Assembly: GCA_041071465.1 (NCBI GenBank)
Contig: CP163498.1
Location: 5,288,001 to 5,352,000, forward strand
DNA: 64,000 nucleotides
Reading direction: 5' to 3'
Source: Pseudomonas putida
GTDB lineage: Bacteria > Pseudomonadota > Gammaproteobacteria > Pseudomonadales > Pseudomonadaceae
The notes below the pieces were generated by a model. The model saw nothing but the letters and a program-made list of their open reading frames with translations, was not told where the DNA came from and searched no databases. Of the stretch, positions 28,132-36,730 are shown in pieces. The translations under genes were made by a program, and so were the position numbers. How positions within the stretch are numbered: the first letter of the stretch is position 1; every line of letters begins with the position of its first letter.

Positions 28132-30732
28132 ATGAACGTGCTTACCTTGCGTCATTTCGTGCGCCTTTCGGCCCTTGCCGGCCTGGCCCTGTTACCGTTG
28201 GCCGGCTGGGGCTCAGACTGGCAGGTCAGTGTCGATGAGCAGAATGGCCTGCCTACCGTGACACGCGGTGGCGGCCCGGTGATGAAGGCCAAGTTCGATT
28301 TCTGGGCCGCCAACTGGAGCTGGACTGGCTTTTATACCGACTTCAAGGTCAATGGCCCCTACCACTACACGCTGAAGGGCAAGAACAAGGAACTGGACTT
28401 CGACCTGCAGGCAGATATCCGCAAGGAACAGGCGCAAACCCTGAGCTGGGCCTTCGACCTCGACGCCCACAGCCAGCAGCGCGGTGTAATGGGAGGCGGC
28501 ATGGTGTTCCAGTTCGACCCGGCGCAAATCGCCGGCGACATGGGCGCCCCGCAGCTGCTGCCCGACAACCGCGGCTGGACGTGGGGCAAGGCCGACCAGG
28601 GCCGGCGCATCGAGATGCGCTTCGACCCGCCACTGGCCAAGGTCTACTTCGAGCGCGGCAACCCGTCCGAGCTGCGTGCATTCCTCTACAAGGACCCGAT
28701 CGCCGCCGGCCGCCAACAGCTCAAGGCCGTGCTCAACGTGACCGGCGACATCGACCTGGGCCCCACCCCCAACGAGCGCTTCGGGCTGGCCGACCCTGCC
28801 AGCTGGCCCGATGACCAACTGGATTGGCGCACCTCACCGGTGGACCTGGCATTCCTCAACGCCGCAGAAAAGCCCGCCGGCAAGCGCGGCTTCGTCAAGG
28901 CGGTCGGTGACCAGTTGATGTTCGCCGACAACACCCCGGTGCGCTTCTGGGGCACCAACTTGTCTGCCTACTCGCTGTTCAAAAGCCCGGACGAAGAAAT
29001 CCGCCAACAGGCCAAGCGCCTGTCGGCCCTGGGTTTCAACCTGGTGCGCCTGCATCACCACGACTCGCCCTGGGTCAGCCCCAACGTGTTCGGCGACGGC
29101 ACCCTGGTGCGCGATACCCAGCAGCTCAGCGCCGAATCGTTACGCAAACTAGACCTGTGGATCAAAGCGCTCAAGGACGAAGGCATCTACATCTGGTTGG
29201 ACATGCATGTGCAGCGTGCATTTACCGCCAACGACAACATTGAAGACTTCAAGGAGTTGCCCGAGAAGGAAGGTCGCGTTGACCTGAAGGGTTACGCCTA
29301 CGTGAACGACAGTATCCAGAAAGCGATGAAGCGCTTTGCCGAGCAGTACATGACCCATGTGAACGAGTACACTGGGCTGGCGTACAAGGACGACCCGGCC
29401 ATCGCCGCCGTGCTGATCACCAACGAGAACGACCTCACCCAGCACTACGGCAACGCCCTGTTGCCAGACAAGGATGTACCACGCCACAGCGAACGCTACA
29501 TGTCGGCCGCCAAGGCCTTCGCCAGGCAACATGACCTGCCCGCCGACCTCACCTGGCGTGCCTGGGAGCATGGCCCGTCCAAGCTGTTTCTCAATGACCT
29601 GGAGCAGCGCTTCAATGCCGACATGATCGCCCACTTGCGCGGCCTCGGTGTAAAAGTACCGATCGCGACCACCAGCACCTGGGGCGGCAACGGTTTGAGC
29701 GCGTTGCCGGCGCTTACCGCAGGGGATGTCATCGATGCCCATAGCTACGGTGCCAATGGCCAGCTGGAGAAGAACCCACTGACCAGCGACGGCATGATCG
29801 ACTGGATAGGCGCCGCCCAAGTGGTCGGCAAACCACTTACTGTCACCGAGTGGAACGCTGAACCCTTCCCGCTGCCCGACCGTCACTCACTGCCGCTATA
29901 CGTGGCCGGTACCGCCAGCCATCAGGGCTGGGACGCGATGATGCAATACGCCTACAGCCAACAGGGGTTCAACCCCGGCTGGCGCACCGCGGACAACTGG
30001 CACGCCTACAACGACCCGGCGATGATCGCCACGCTACCCGCCGCCGCCCTGCTCTACCGCCGTGCGGACGTCAAGCCAGCCACCACTCGCTACGTGTTCG
30101 CACCAACACCTGCCACCCTCTACGATCAGGAAATCACTCCACGCAATTCAGTGCTGTTGCGCACGGCCATGGAAAAGGGCCAGTTGCAGATCGCGCTGCC
30201 ACAAACACCGGAACTGCCTTGGCTGAAGCCTGCGGCTATCCCGGCAGGCGCACAGGTACTGCAGGACCCAGGGCAATCGCTGCTGCCCGCCGATGCCACC
30301 GAGTCGGTAACCGACACTGGCGAGCTCAAACGCAACTGGCAACAAGGCCTCTACACCATCGACACGCCGTTGACCCAGGCCGCCACCGGCTGGCTGGGCG
30401 GCCGCTCGATCAGCCTGGGGGCCATTGAGGTTAATTCGAAAACACCTTATGCCAGCGTCGTGGTGCAGAGCCTGGACGGTAAACCCTTGGGCCAGTCGCG
30501 TGAGCTGCTGCTTTCTCTGGGCACCCGTGCCATGCCCAAGGCCGATGACAAGACACCCTTCAATGTCGAACCCCTTGAAGGCAGCCTGACCCTCAAAGCG
30601 CCCGCTGGCCTGAAACTGTTCGCCCGCGATGCGCAGGCACAACTGAAGCCACTGCCGGCGGCGTACAAGGATGGGCAATACACCCTTACCTTCGACGGTC
30701 ACTACATGTCCAACTGGCTGTTCTTGAAATAG
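28132..30732 (+). CDS. Exported cellulase-fold (clan GH-A) glycoside hydrolase
   Basis: An 866-residue protein with a signal peptide (cleavage near GWG-SDWQ). An N-terminal beta domain of about 240 residues precedes a (beta/alpha)8 domain (about 255-640) with GTNLSAYSLFKSPDEEI and NLVRLHHHDSPW. The acid/base glutamate is in ITNEND (about residue 431) and the nucleophile in VTEWNAEPF (about 572). The last 200 residues look like a beta-sandwich. GH-A enzymes cut beta-glycans. Located right after the polymerase gene, it may trim or release the cluster's own polysaccharide in the periplasm, as seen in alginate, Pel and cellulose loci. Substrate unknown. Confidence 0.82.
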   Translation: MNVLTLRHFVRLSALAGLALLPLAGWGSDWQVSVDEQNGLPTVTRGGGPVMKAKFDFWAANWSWTGFYTDFKVNGPYHYTLKGKNKELDFDLQADIRKEQAQTLSWAFDLDAHSQQRGVMGGGMVFQFDPAQIAGDMGAPQLLPDNRGWTWGKADQGRRIEMRFDPPLAKVYFERGNPSELRAFLYKDPIAAGRQQLKAVLNVTGDIDLGPTPNERFGLADPASWPDDQLDWRTSPVDLAFLNAAEKPAGKRGFVKAVGDQLMFADNTPVRFWGTNLSAYSLFKSPDEEIRQQAKRLSALGFNLVRLHHHDSPWVSPNVFGDGTLVRDTQQLSAESLRKLDLWIKALKDEGIYIWLDMHVQRAFTANDNIEDFKELPEKEGRVDLKGYAYVNDSIQKAMKRFAEQYMTHVNEYTGLAYKDDPAIAAVLITNENDLTQHYGNALLPDKDVPRHSERYMSAAKAFARQHDLPADLTWRAWEHGPSKLFLNDLEQRFNADMIAHLRGLGVKVPIATTSTWGGNGLSALPALTAGDVIDAHSYGANGQLEKNPLTSDGMIDWIGAAQVVGKPLTVTEWNAEPFPLPDRHSLPLYVAGTASHQGWDAMMQYAYSQQGFNPGWRTADNWHAYNDPAMIATLPAAALLYRRADVKPATTRYVFAPTPATLYDQEITPRNSVLLRTAMEKGQLQIALPQTPELPWLKPAAIPAGAQVLQDPGQSLLPADATESVTDTGELKRNWQQGLYTIDTPLTQAATGWLGGRSISLGAIEVNSKTPYASVVVQSLDGKPLGQSRELLLSLGTRAMPKADDKTPFNVEPLEGSLTLKAPAGLKLFARDAQAQLKPLPAAYKDGQYTLTFDGHYMSNWLFLK

Positions 30733-30837
30733 AGCATATGGCCATCTACGCTCAGGTCATCTGTCGCTGATCATCCCACCTGCACGTTTCAGGGAGGGTT
30801 CGCTGCGTCTGTAAACAGCAGTTTCCAGGAGGTAGGG

Positions 30838-31812
30838 ATGAAATTTCTGGTGGTGGGTGGCGCGGGTTACATTGGCTCGCACATGGTCAAGCACCTGCTT
30901 GCTGTGGGCCACGAAGTGGTGGTGGCAGACCTGGTCTGGCCTGGCCCGGGCATCCAGTGGGCCAAGCTCGACATTGCCGACGAGGCCGCACTGGATGTGC
31001 TGTTTGGCGTCTGTCGCTTCGATGCGGTGTTCCATTTTGCCTCGTTCATTCAAGTGGGCGAGTCGGTCAGCGCGCCCGGCAAGTACTACCAGAACAACGT
31101 CGCAGCCACCCTTGCCCTGCTGCAGGCCATGGTGAATGCCGGCATCAAGCACCTGGTGTTTTCTTCGAGTGCCGCCGTTTATGGCAACCCACAGTACGTG
31201 CCGATCGATGAAGCGCACACCAAGGGGCCGATCAACCCATATGGGCTGAGTAAATGGATGGTCGAGCAGATTCTTGAGGACTTCGACCGTGCCTATGGCT
31301 TGAAGTCGGTTTGCCTGCGCTATTTCAATGCCGCAGGCGCTGACCCCGAAGGGCAACTGGGGGAACGTCACGACCCGGAAACCCACCTGATTCCATTGAT
31401 CCTGCAGGCGGCATCTGGCCGGCGGGAGGCGGTGACCGTGTTTGGCCGCGACTACGATACGCCGGATGGCACCTGCATACGTGACTACGTGCATGTTGCA
31501 GACCTGGCGGCGGCCCATGCGTTGGCAGTGGACTATTTGCTGGCAGGTGGCGAGCGTACCGCGTTCAACCTGGGCAACGGCTTGGGCTTTTCGGTGCAGC
31601 AGGTGATCGATACGGCGCGGACGGTGACCGGGCGGCAGATCAATGCCCTCGATGCGCCGCGCCGCGCTGGCGACCCGCCACGGCTGGTGGCTGATGCGAG
31701 CAAGGCGATACAGGTATTGGGCTGGCGGCCAGAGTTTGCCTCGCTGGAGCAGATTGTGCGGCATGCCTGGCAGTGGGAGTTGCAGTATCCCTGGACTGTG
31801 CAGCAGGGCTGA
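30838..31812 (+). CDS. galE: UDP-glucose 4-epimerase (GalE-like)
   Basis: A 324-residue extended SDR. The NAD motif GGAGYIGSHMVKHLL is at about 7-21; SSSAAVYG supplies the catalytic Ser, and NPYGLSKWM gives Y135-x3-K139. ADPEGQLGERHDPETHLIPL and FNLGNGLGFSVQQV match GalE. GGAGG lies seven to eleven bases before the ATG. It interconverts UDP-glucose and UDP-galactose (or N-acetyl forms), supplying donors for the cluster. It is the last gene of the rightward arm and faces the kinase gene across a long inverted repeat. Confidence 0.9.
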   Translation: MKFLVVGGAGYIGSHMVKHLLAVGHEVVVADLVWPGPGIQWAKLDIADEAALDVLFGVCRFDAVFHFASFIQVGESVSAPGKYYQNNVAATLALLQAMVNAGIKHLVFSSSAAVYGNPQYVPIDEAHTKGPINPYGLSKWMVEQILEDFDRAYGLKSVCLRYFNAAGADPEGQLGERHDPETHLIPLILQAASGRREAVTVFGRDYDTPDGTCIRDYVHVADLAAAHALAVDYLLAGGERTAFNLGNGLGFSVQQVIDTARTVTGRQINALDAPRRAGDPPRLVADASKAIQVLGWRPEFASLEQIVRHAWQWELQYPWTVQQG

Positions 31813-31833
31813 GGATCTGGGGGCGCTTTGCGC

Positions 31834-31924
31834 CCCATCGCGACACAAGGCCGCTCCCACAGGTGCAGCGCAAATGGTCGATTTTTGCGCTGCACCTGTG
31901 GGAGCGGCCTTGTGTCGCGATGGG
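31834..31924. repeat. Long REP-like inverted repeat between galE and the kinase gene
   Basis: Two perfectly complementary 41-base arms (31834-31874 and 31884-31924) around a nine-base loop TGGTCGATT. The arms include the common P. putida repeat core GCGACACAAGGCCGCTCCCA. It lies between converging genes and would fold into a very stable hairpin, so it can act as a bidirectional terminator or as a BIME-type repeat mobilised by a RAYT transposase. Confidence 0.85.
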
Positions 31925-31943
31925 CTGCAAAGCAGCCCGACAA

Positions 31944-32749
31944 TCAGTAATAGGTCCGCGGTTGCTCGTCCGCCTTGTTCAACACCGTCCCAATCAGGTT
32001 CACCGTGGCCAGGTGATGCAGGCAATCCTCGATTTCCTTTTTGTTGTCATCCCGTTGGCCACCACCAGCAACACACAATCGAACTTGGGTATCACGGTGA
32101 TCGCATCGTCCGAGCTGAGCAGTGGTGGCAAATCGAAAATGCAAATACGCGACTCGTAGCGGTTGCGCAAATCGCTGATCAGGTTGTTCACCTTGGGCGA
32201 CGACAGCATCTCGGTGGACAGCGGGACTGGCACCCGCGTTGGCAGCACCACAAAGCGCGGCAAGGTCGGGTTGACCAGGCATTCCTGCAACTCGGCCTTG
32301 TCCGTCAGGAACTCGTTCAACGCCTGCTCCATGGGCAGGCCCAGGGTGCTGCCAACCTTGGGCCGGCGCAGGTCGAAGTCCACCAGCAACGCCGTCTTGG
32401 TGGTGTGGTGGGCAATACTCATGGCCAGGTTGATCGCCAGCACCGTCTTGCCCGCTTCAGGCGTTGGCGAGGTGATCGCCAGCGTGCGCCAGCCGTTTTC
32501 CTCCATGGCCCTGAGCACCTGCGTGCGCAGCAGGTCGATCGGCCCGTTCATGTTGGAGTTCTTGTTGTACGCCACGATGCGGTGGCGCTCCAGGTGGTCC
32601 GCACGCAGGGGCACCACCTTGGTATTCACGTAGTCGAACTGCCCCGGCACTTCTGCCAGCGCCGTACCGGGGGCGGGAGACAGTGCCTGGGGTGTGCCTG
32701 GGGTAACCTGATGAAGATTATTGCCAACAGCCGGCTTGGTCCTGTCCAT
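31944..32749 (-). pseudogene. Polysaccharide tyrosine-kinase-like P-loop ATPase, frameshifted at about 32051
   Basis: The main frame has the BY-kinase/ParA-type ATPase motifs: TSPTPEAGKTVLAINLA (Walker A), LLVDFDLRRPKVGS (Walker A') and CIFDLPPLLSSDDA (Walker B). It slips at CCC 32051-32053: with one more G on the coding strand, VVANG continues as DDNKKEIEDCLHHLATVNLI to KADEQPRTYY. Restored length is 268 residues. The short tail has only two tyrosines instead of a long cluster. This separate cytoplasmic kinase pairs with the chain-length protein encoded 12 bases upstream, resembling the kinase of PEP-CTERM/EPS loci. Probably a sequencing error. Confidence 0.86.
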
Positions 32750-32760
32750 CACTGCTTTCC

Positions 32761-34323
32761 CTATACAAACCGAGACATGACTTTGAACAACAGCACATCC
32801 AGTGGCATGTAGAACATGTGCACCAACACTACCATGATAGCCGCCAACGCCAGTGCCGCCAGGATCAGCCGGTTGCGCCAGCGCTTGCGCCTGGCCACGT
32901 CGGCCCTGGTATCGATATAGGGCACCGCAACCAAAACCCGTTTACCCAGCAGGTTTTCCAGGGCGCCAACACCGCGCACGCGCTGATTGAGCATTTCCAT
33001 CAGCATCACCAGCGCACCGCCGCCAGCAGGTGCCAGCACCAGGCCAAGCGCCGCGATTTTCTTGCGGTTTGGCTTGATCGGCTTCTCAGGCAGCAGAGGG
33101 GGCTCCAGTAGCACGAAGCGTTCGGCCTTGTTTTCCTGCTCGAGGCTTTCGGTAATCTTCGCGCCCATTTCCTTGGCGCGGATTTCTTCATACTTTTTAC
33201 GTGCGTTGTCGTGGTCACGCATCAAGGTCACCAACCCGCGCTCGACCTGCGGTGCTTCGAGGATCTCGGCTTCATAGCCTTCCATCTTCTTGGTCAGCTC
33301 ACGCTTCTGCTCGGACAGTGAGGCAATCCGCTCCTGGGCAGCGCTCATCTTGGCGCGCACACGGGCCACGTCGAGGCTGACCGTGGACGCTGCCGCCGTA
33401 CGATCGCCACTGGCTTCGAGCGCCTGGATCTTGCGTTTGATCGCCACCACATCCGGGTGGGCGTCCTTGTAGCGGGTCAGCAGCCGGGCATACTCGGCCT
33501 TCAGGCTTGGCAGGTCCTGGGGTTGGTCGGCAGAGGCTGGCCTGGTGCCCTCAGTCGTTTTGGTCGCCAGGCCGGCATTGGCCGCGGACAGTTCCAGCTC
33601 CAGGTAGCGCAGCTCTTCCTGGGCAGCCTTGTAGTCACGGTCGACTTCGCGGAACTCCAGCTCCGAACGCGACAGCATGTTCATGCGCAGGGTCTGGTGC
33701 TCGGGCAACGCATTGGCATGAGCCTGCTTGAAATCGGCCAGCTGGTTTTCCAGGCTGGCCAGTTCGGCGCCCAGTTTGTTGGCTTCCTGGGTAAGAAACT
33801 CGGTGGTTTCGTTGGCCCGCTCGGTGCGCTGCTTGAGGTTTTCGTTGAGGAACAGCGTCACCAACTCGTCGGCGACTTCCTTGGCCACTTGCGCTTGCTT
33901 GTGCTCGAACGACACATTGAACGCCACGGTCGCTTCACCACGGCCACGGACAAAGGTGGTGAGGGTTTCGACCACGATGGCGTTGCGCATCTGGTCGATC
34001 TTGTCGCTTTCACTGAGGCGTTTGTCGGCGAACAGGTCGTACTTGCCGATGATGCGCAGCAGGTTTTCACGGGTCATCACCCGCTGGCGGATCACCTCGA
34101 TGCGCTCATCGGCAAAGCTGGTGTTGTTGGTCGACACCAGCTCGGGCGAAATCTGCTGCGACTCCACCAGAATGGTGCCGGTCGATTGGTAGATCGGCGG
34201 CACCATCAAGGCGACGGCGACGGTCGCGACAAGAATGACTGCGGCACTCACCCCTAGCACCAGGGCTCTGTCCTTGATAATGGCGATGTAATCTCTGAGG
34301 GAGAGCTCGTAGTCAGACTTCAT
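32761..34323 (-). CDS. Polysaccharide chain-length determinant (Wzz/PCP family)
   Basis: A 520-residue Wzz-domain protein. N-terminal helix at about 20-42 (LVLGVSAAVILVATVAVALM), a long periplasmic coiled-coil region (about 160-400, rich in E/K/Q/A heptads), a second helix near 423-445 with the PxKPIKPNRKK-type motif before it, and an extra C-terminal helix (about 480-505). The GNVR-like segment (EAPQVERGLVTLMRDHDNAR) is present. There is no fused kinase; that function is encoded by the next gene. It controls polymer length and bridges the polymerase and outer-membrane exporter. Confidence 0.87.
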   Translation of the reverse strand: MKSDYELSLRDYIAIIKDRALVLGVSAAVILVATVAVALMVPPIYQSTGTILVESQQISPELVSTNNTSFADERIEVIRQRVMTRENLLRIIGKYDLFADKRLSESDKIDQMRNAIVVETLTTFVRGRGEATVAFNVSFEHKQAQVAKEVADELVTLFLNENLKQRTERANETTEFLTQEANKLGAELASLENQLADFKQAHANALPEHQTLRMNMLSRSELEFREVDRDYKAAQEELRYLELELSAANAGLATKTTEGTRPASADQPQDLPSLKAEYARLLTRYKDAHPDVVAIKRKIQALEASGDRTAAASTVSLDVARVRAKMSAAQERIASLSEQKRELTKKMEGYEAEILEAPQVERGLVTLMRDHDNARKKYEEIRAKEMGAKITESLEQENKAERFVLLEPPLLPEKPIKPNRKKIAALGLVLAPAGGGALVMLMEMLNQRVRGVGALENLLGKRVLVAVPYIDTRADVARRKRWRNRLILAALALAAIMVVLVHMFYMPLDVLLFKVMSRFV

Positions 34324-34342
34324 GGGGCCACCTGCCTGCGGT

Positions 34343-35458
34343 TCAGATGTCGGGGTACCTGTACGTCAACGTCAAACCAACGATCGTTGCGGTCGCATCC
34401 GGTACATGGTCCTGTTGCCGTTCCTTGTACATCAGTGACAGGCGCAGGTCCCAGTAAGGCGAAAACTGGCGGCTGGCCCATACGCTGTAAGTCTGCAGCG
34501 TGTTGGGCGACTGCCCTTTGCTGTCTTGCCAGGCCGCGTCGGCGCCCACCCGAGTCAGTTCGGCCACCGCGTAGCTCCATACACCACGTACCTGGTCCAG
34601 CTCGGCGAAACCGCCTTCGGCGCTGGCCACCGTGCTGCGTTCGGCGGTAAAGCTGGCATCGGCACGCGGGCCGGTGTACAGCAACGCAACCCCACCCTCC
34701 CCACGCCGGCCGCCGTCGTCACCAGACACCTGGTTGACGCCAATGTGGGCATCGGCGCTCAAACCTTCGGCAAGCTGGTACTTGACGCCGACTGCAGGGG
34801 TGTAGCTGTTGGAGGCGGTCGCGGTAAGGTCCTGCTCAGGCTCATAGCGTCGTGCGCCAAAGCGGGTGTACACATCGGCCCGCTCGCTCCAGGCGTAAGT
34901 CCAGGTAAATACGTTCGCCAGCTCCTCGTAGCCCGTCAGCGTACTGATGTCATAACGGGCACGGTTGTAAGTGGTTTCGTTGCTCAAGGTGCTGCGTTCA
35001 GTTACCGCCTGGCTCCAGTTGCCCGTCAGGGTGTAGAGCTTTTGCGTACCGTCGGTGGTGATCACCCCGGTGTCCAGCACTGTCCCCGACAGCGTCGAGC
35101 TTTCGTTGTAGCGCGCCACCAGGCCGAACCGCCCACGCTCGGTGGTGCGCTGCCAGCCCAGGCTGATATCGGGATCTTCACGGTCATCGACTATATCCGT
35201 GTCGGACGAGCGCAACACATGCATGCCCAGCCCCAACCTCAATTCGTCACGGTCGAACGTACCGATCAGGGTGTAATCAGGCGCAATGATCGTGCGCGTT
35301 ATGCCCTTCTCCCCCGAGGTCAGCAACAAAGGGTTGCTGTCATATTCGACGGATGTCGGTACCGCCACCGTAGACTGCCAATTTGCCGCCAGGACCGCGT
35401 CCGTAAACGGCAAGGCCAAGATTGCCGTTGCAATGCTAGTTGTTCTAAGAAGAGGCAT
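34343..35458 (-). CDS. Outer-membrane beta-barrel protein of the EPS export module
   Basis: A 371-residue exported protein with a signal peptide ending DAVLA|ANW. The mature part alternates polar and aromatic residues in many beta strands (GLVARYNESSTLSGTVLDTG; ANVFTWTYAWSERADVYTRF) and ends LTLTYRYPDI, as expected of an outer-membrane barrel of about 16 strands. Position between the export-protein and chain-length genes matches the TIGR03016-type barrel of PEP-CTERM-associated EPS loci (from memory, not searched). It may form part of the secretion channel or an adaptor for it. Confidence 0.72.
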   Translation of the reverse strand: MPLLRTTSIATAILALPFTDAVLAANWQSTVAVPTSVEYDSNPLLLTSGEKGITRTIIAPDYTLIGTFDRDELRLGLGMHVLRSSDTDIVDDREDPDISLGWQRTTERGRFGLVARYNESSTLSGTVLDTGVITTDGTQKLYTLTGNWSQAVTERSTLSNETTYNRARYDISTLTGYEELANVFTWTYAWSERADVYTRFGARRYEPEQDLTATASNSYTPAVGVKYQLAEGLSADAHIGVNQVSGDDGGRRGEGGVALLYTGPRADASFTAERSTVASAEGGFAELDQVRGVWSYAVAELTRVGADAAWQDSKGQSPNTLQTYSVWASRQFSPYWDLRLSLMYKERQQDHVPDATATIVGLTLTYRYPDI

Positions 35459-35483
35459 TAAATGTTCTTATTAAAAGGCAAGA

Positions 35484-36041
35484 TCAAGGAACGACCAGCG
35501 TATCGCCAGCCTGAAGTTGGATGTTGGTGGACATGTCCCGCCCAGACACCAGGTCCTTATATCGCACGGGCAGGATCTTTTGGGAAGCGCCTGCGCCACG
35601 GACCACCTTGATTTCGCTTTCGTCAGCAAACTTGTCCAGGCCACCCGACATGCTCAAAGCTTGAAGCACCGCCGTAGGGCCTGCCATTTGCACCGGCCCA
35701 GGCTTGATCACTTTGCCTTGTACGTAGACCATGTTGCCGGCGATGCTCTTGACGACAACGCTGACGTTAGGGTCGGGAAGGAACTTTTCGAGTTTGGCAG
35801 CCACCTGTTTTTCGACTGCCGTCACATCCAGGCCGGCGACATTGATGCGCCCGGCCAGGGGGAAGGTGATACTGCCATCGGGAAGAACGGTGGCTTCTTG
35901 ACGCAGGCTGTCTTCCTGCCACACCGAAACCATCACCACATCGCCGGGGCTGAGCAGATAGGCAGCACTGCTCTGGTCGGCGTTACCGGCGCCAGACCAC
36001 ACCGTCAGCAGGCAGAACGCGGCAAACATTGAACGCACCAT
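35484..36041 (-). CDS. Polysaccharide export outer-membrane protein (Wza/SLBB family)
   Basis: A 185-residue protein from MVRSMFAAFCLL at 36041 with a GGAGGG ribosome site; the longer frame to 36071 adds residues before the signal peptide. After cleavage (GAGNA|DQ) it has the Poly_export domain (YLLSPGDVVMVSVWQEDSLR, then ITFPLAGRINVAGLD) and one SLBB region (VVKSIAGNMVYVQGKVIKPG). No lipobox cysteine is visible, and it lacks the C-terminal helix of Wza, so it resembles the short periplasmic/outer-membrane export proteins that need a partner barrel, which the next gene may provide. Confidence 0.87.
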   Translation of the reverse strand: MVRSMFAAFCLLTVWSGAGNADQSSAAYLLSPGDVVMVSVWQEDSLRQEATVLPDGSITFPLAGRINVAGLDVTAVEKQVAAKLEKFLPDPNVSVVVKSIAGNMVYVQGKVIKPGPVQMAGPTAVLQALSMSGGLDKFADESEIKVVRGAGASQKILPVRYKDLVSGRDMSTNIQLQAGDTLVVP

Positions 36042-36302
36042 GAGGGTCCCTCCGGCCAAATGGCCCGACAAAGAGCACTGAATGAGAACAACACACCAAC
36101 TCTCGCTCCGCTTCGCGACGTACCGCTGCCGCGATGGCCTCGACCTTCCTGGAGGCCCTTACCTTGACGCTGTAGACGTGGGCTGCAACACCCTGCAGAC
36201 ATGGGCCTATACAGGCTACTGGGAATATAGCAACGGTTGAAGAATTCACAAGCCAGGTCTTGCGCTTGCGGCATGCATCCCTTCACATGCCAGGCATGCG
36301 GT

Positions 36303-36479
36303 TCAGATCTTTCTGCGGTTGGCAACGGCTACAAAGCCGATGACGGCAAAGGCAAAGAACCAGCCGGCAGTTGAAACAGGAATGATACTGTTCTGATTTA
36401 TATACGAATCTGCCGCGCGCGCAGCGCCACTCAGCATTACCAGCAAAAACATCGATTTGATAATCAGAGTCGTGCGCAT
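36303..36479 (-). CDS. 58-residue exported peptide with a PEP-CTERM-like tail
   Basis: An ATG at 36479 is preceded by GGAGG five bases away. The peptide has a signal sequence (MRTTLIIKSMFLLVMLSG, AARA|A), a linker of about ten residues (DSYINQNSI), then IPVSTAGWFFAFAVIGFV followed by AVANRRKI. That tail has the three parts of PEP-CTERM-type sorting signals: a P-containing motif, a membrane helix beginning GWFF, and a basic end RRK. The mature linker is too short for a folded domain. It is the first gene of the export module. No exosortase gene is in the window. A simple two-helix membrane peptide is the alternative. Confidence 0.7.
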   Translation of the reverse strand: MRTTLIIKSMFLLVMLSGAARAADSYINQNSIIPVSTAGWFFAFAVIGFVAVANRRKI

Positions 36480-36569
36480 ACACCCCTCCAGAAAACAGGA
36501 AAAATCAAATAGTTATTAGCGCGGTGTGGCGGGAGTTGTTTCTTTGTTGACTTGAGCTTATGGGCACAA

Positions 36570-36582
36570 TGACATTACGTCA
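36570..36582. promoter_or_regulatory. Palindrome TGACATTACGTCA upstream of the export operon
   Basis: TGAC-N5-GTCA palindrome about 90 bases upstream of the 58-residue peptide gene, in an AT-richer stretch (36490-36660) that probably holds the operon promoter. It partly resembles FleQ-type boxes (GTCAAT-N2-ATTGAC), but the fit is loose. The regulator is not identified. Confidence 0.35.
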
Positions 36583-36704
36583 ATGATCCGACACCATAAT
36601 AAAATTCAATGGGCGATGGGGGCTTTCGTCAAAATATCGACATGCAATTTATGCAAGGGCGCGCTATCAGGGCGGAGGCTGCGTTTCACGGCTGAGAACG
36701 CATA

Positions 36705-36722
36705 GGGGGCATGCCCTGCCCC
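36705..36722 (-). terminator. Hairpin after the XRE-cupin gene
   Basis: GGGGGCATGCCCTGCCCC forms a compact stem just downstream of the regulator's stop codon (36731). No clear T-tract follows, so it is a tentative terminator. Confidence 0.4.
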
Positions 36723-36730
36723 CAGAGGTT

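Noticed and set aside
36283..36483. 66-codon cysteine-rich frame overlapping the PEP-CTERM-like peptide
   Set aside because: No ribosome site at its ATG; the overlapping 58-codon frame has GGAGG at ideal spacing and a sensible signal-helix design.
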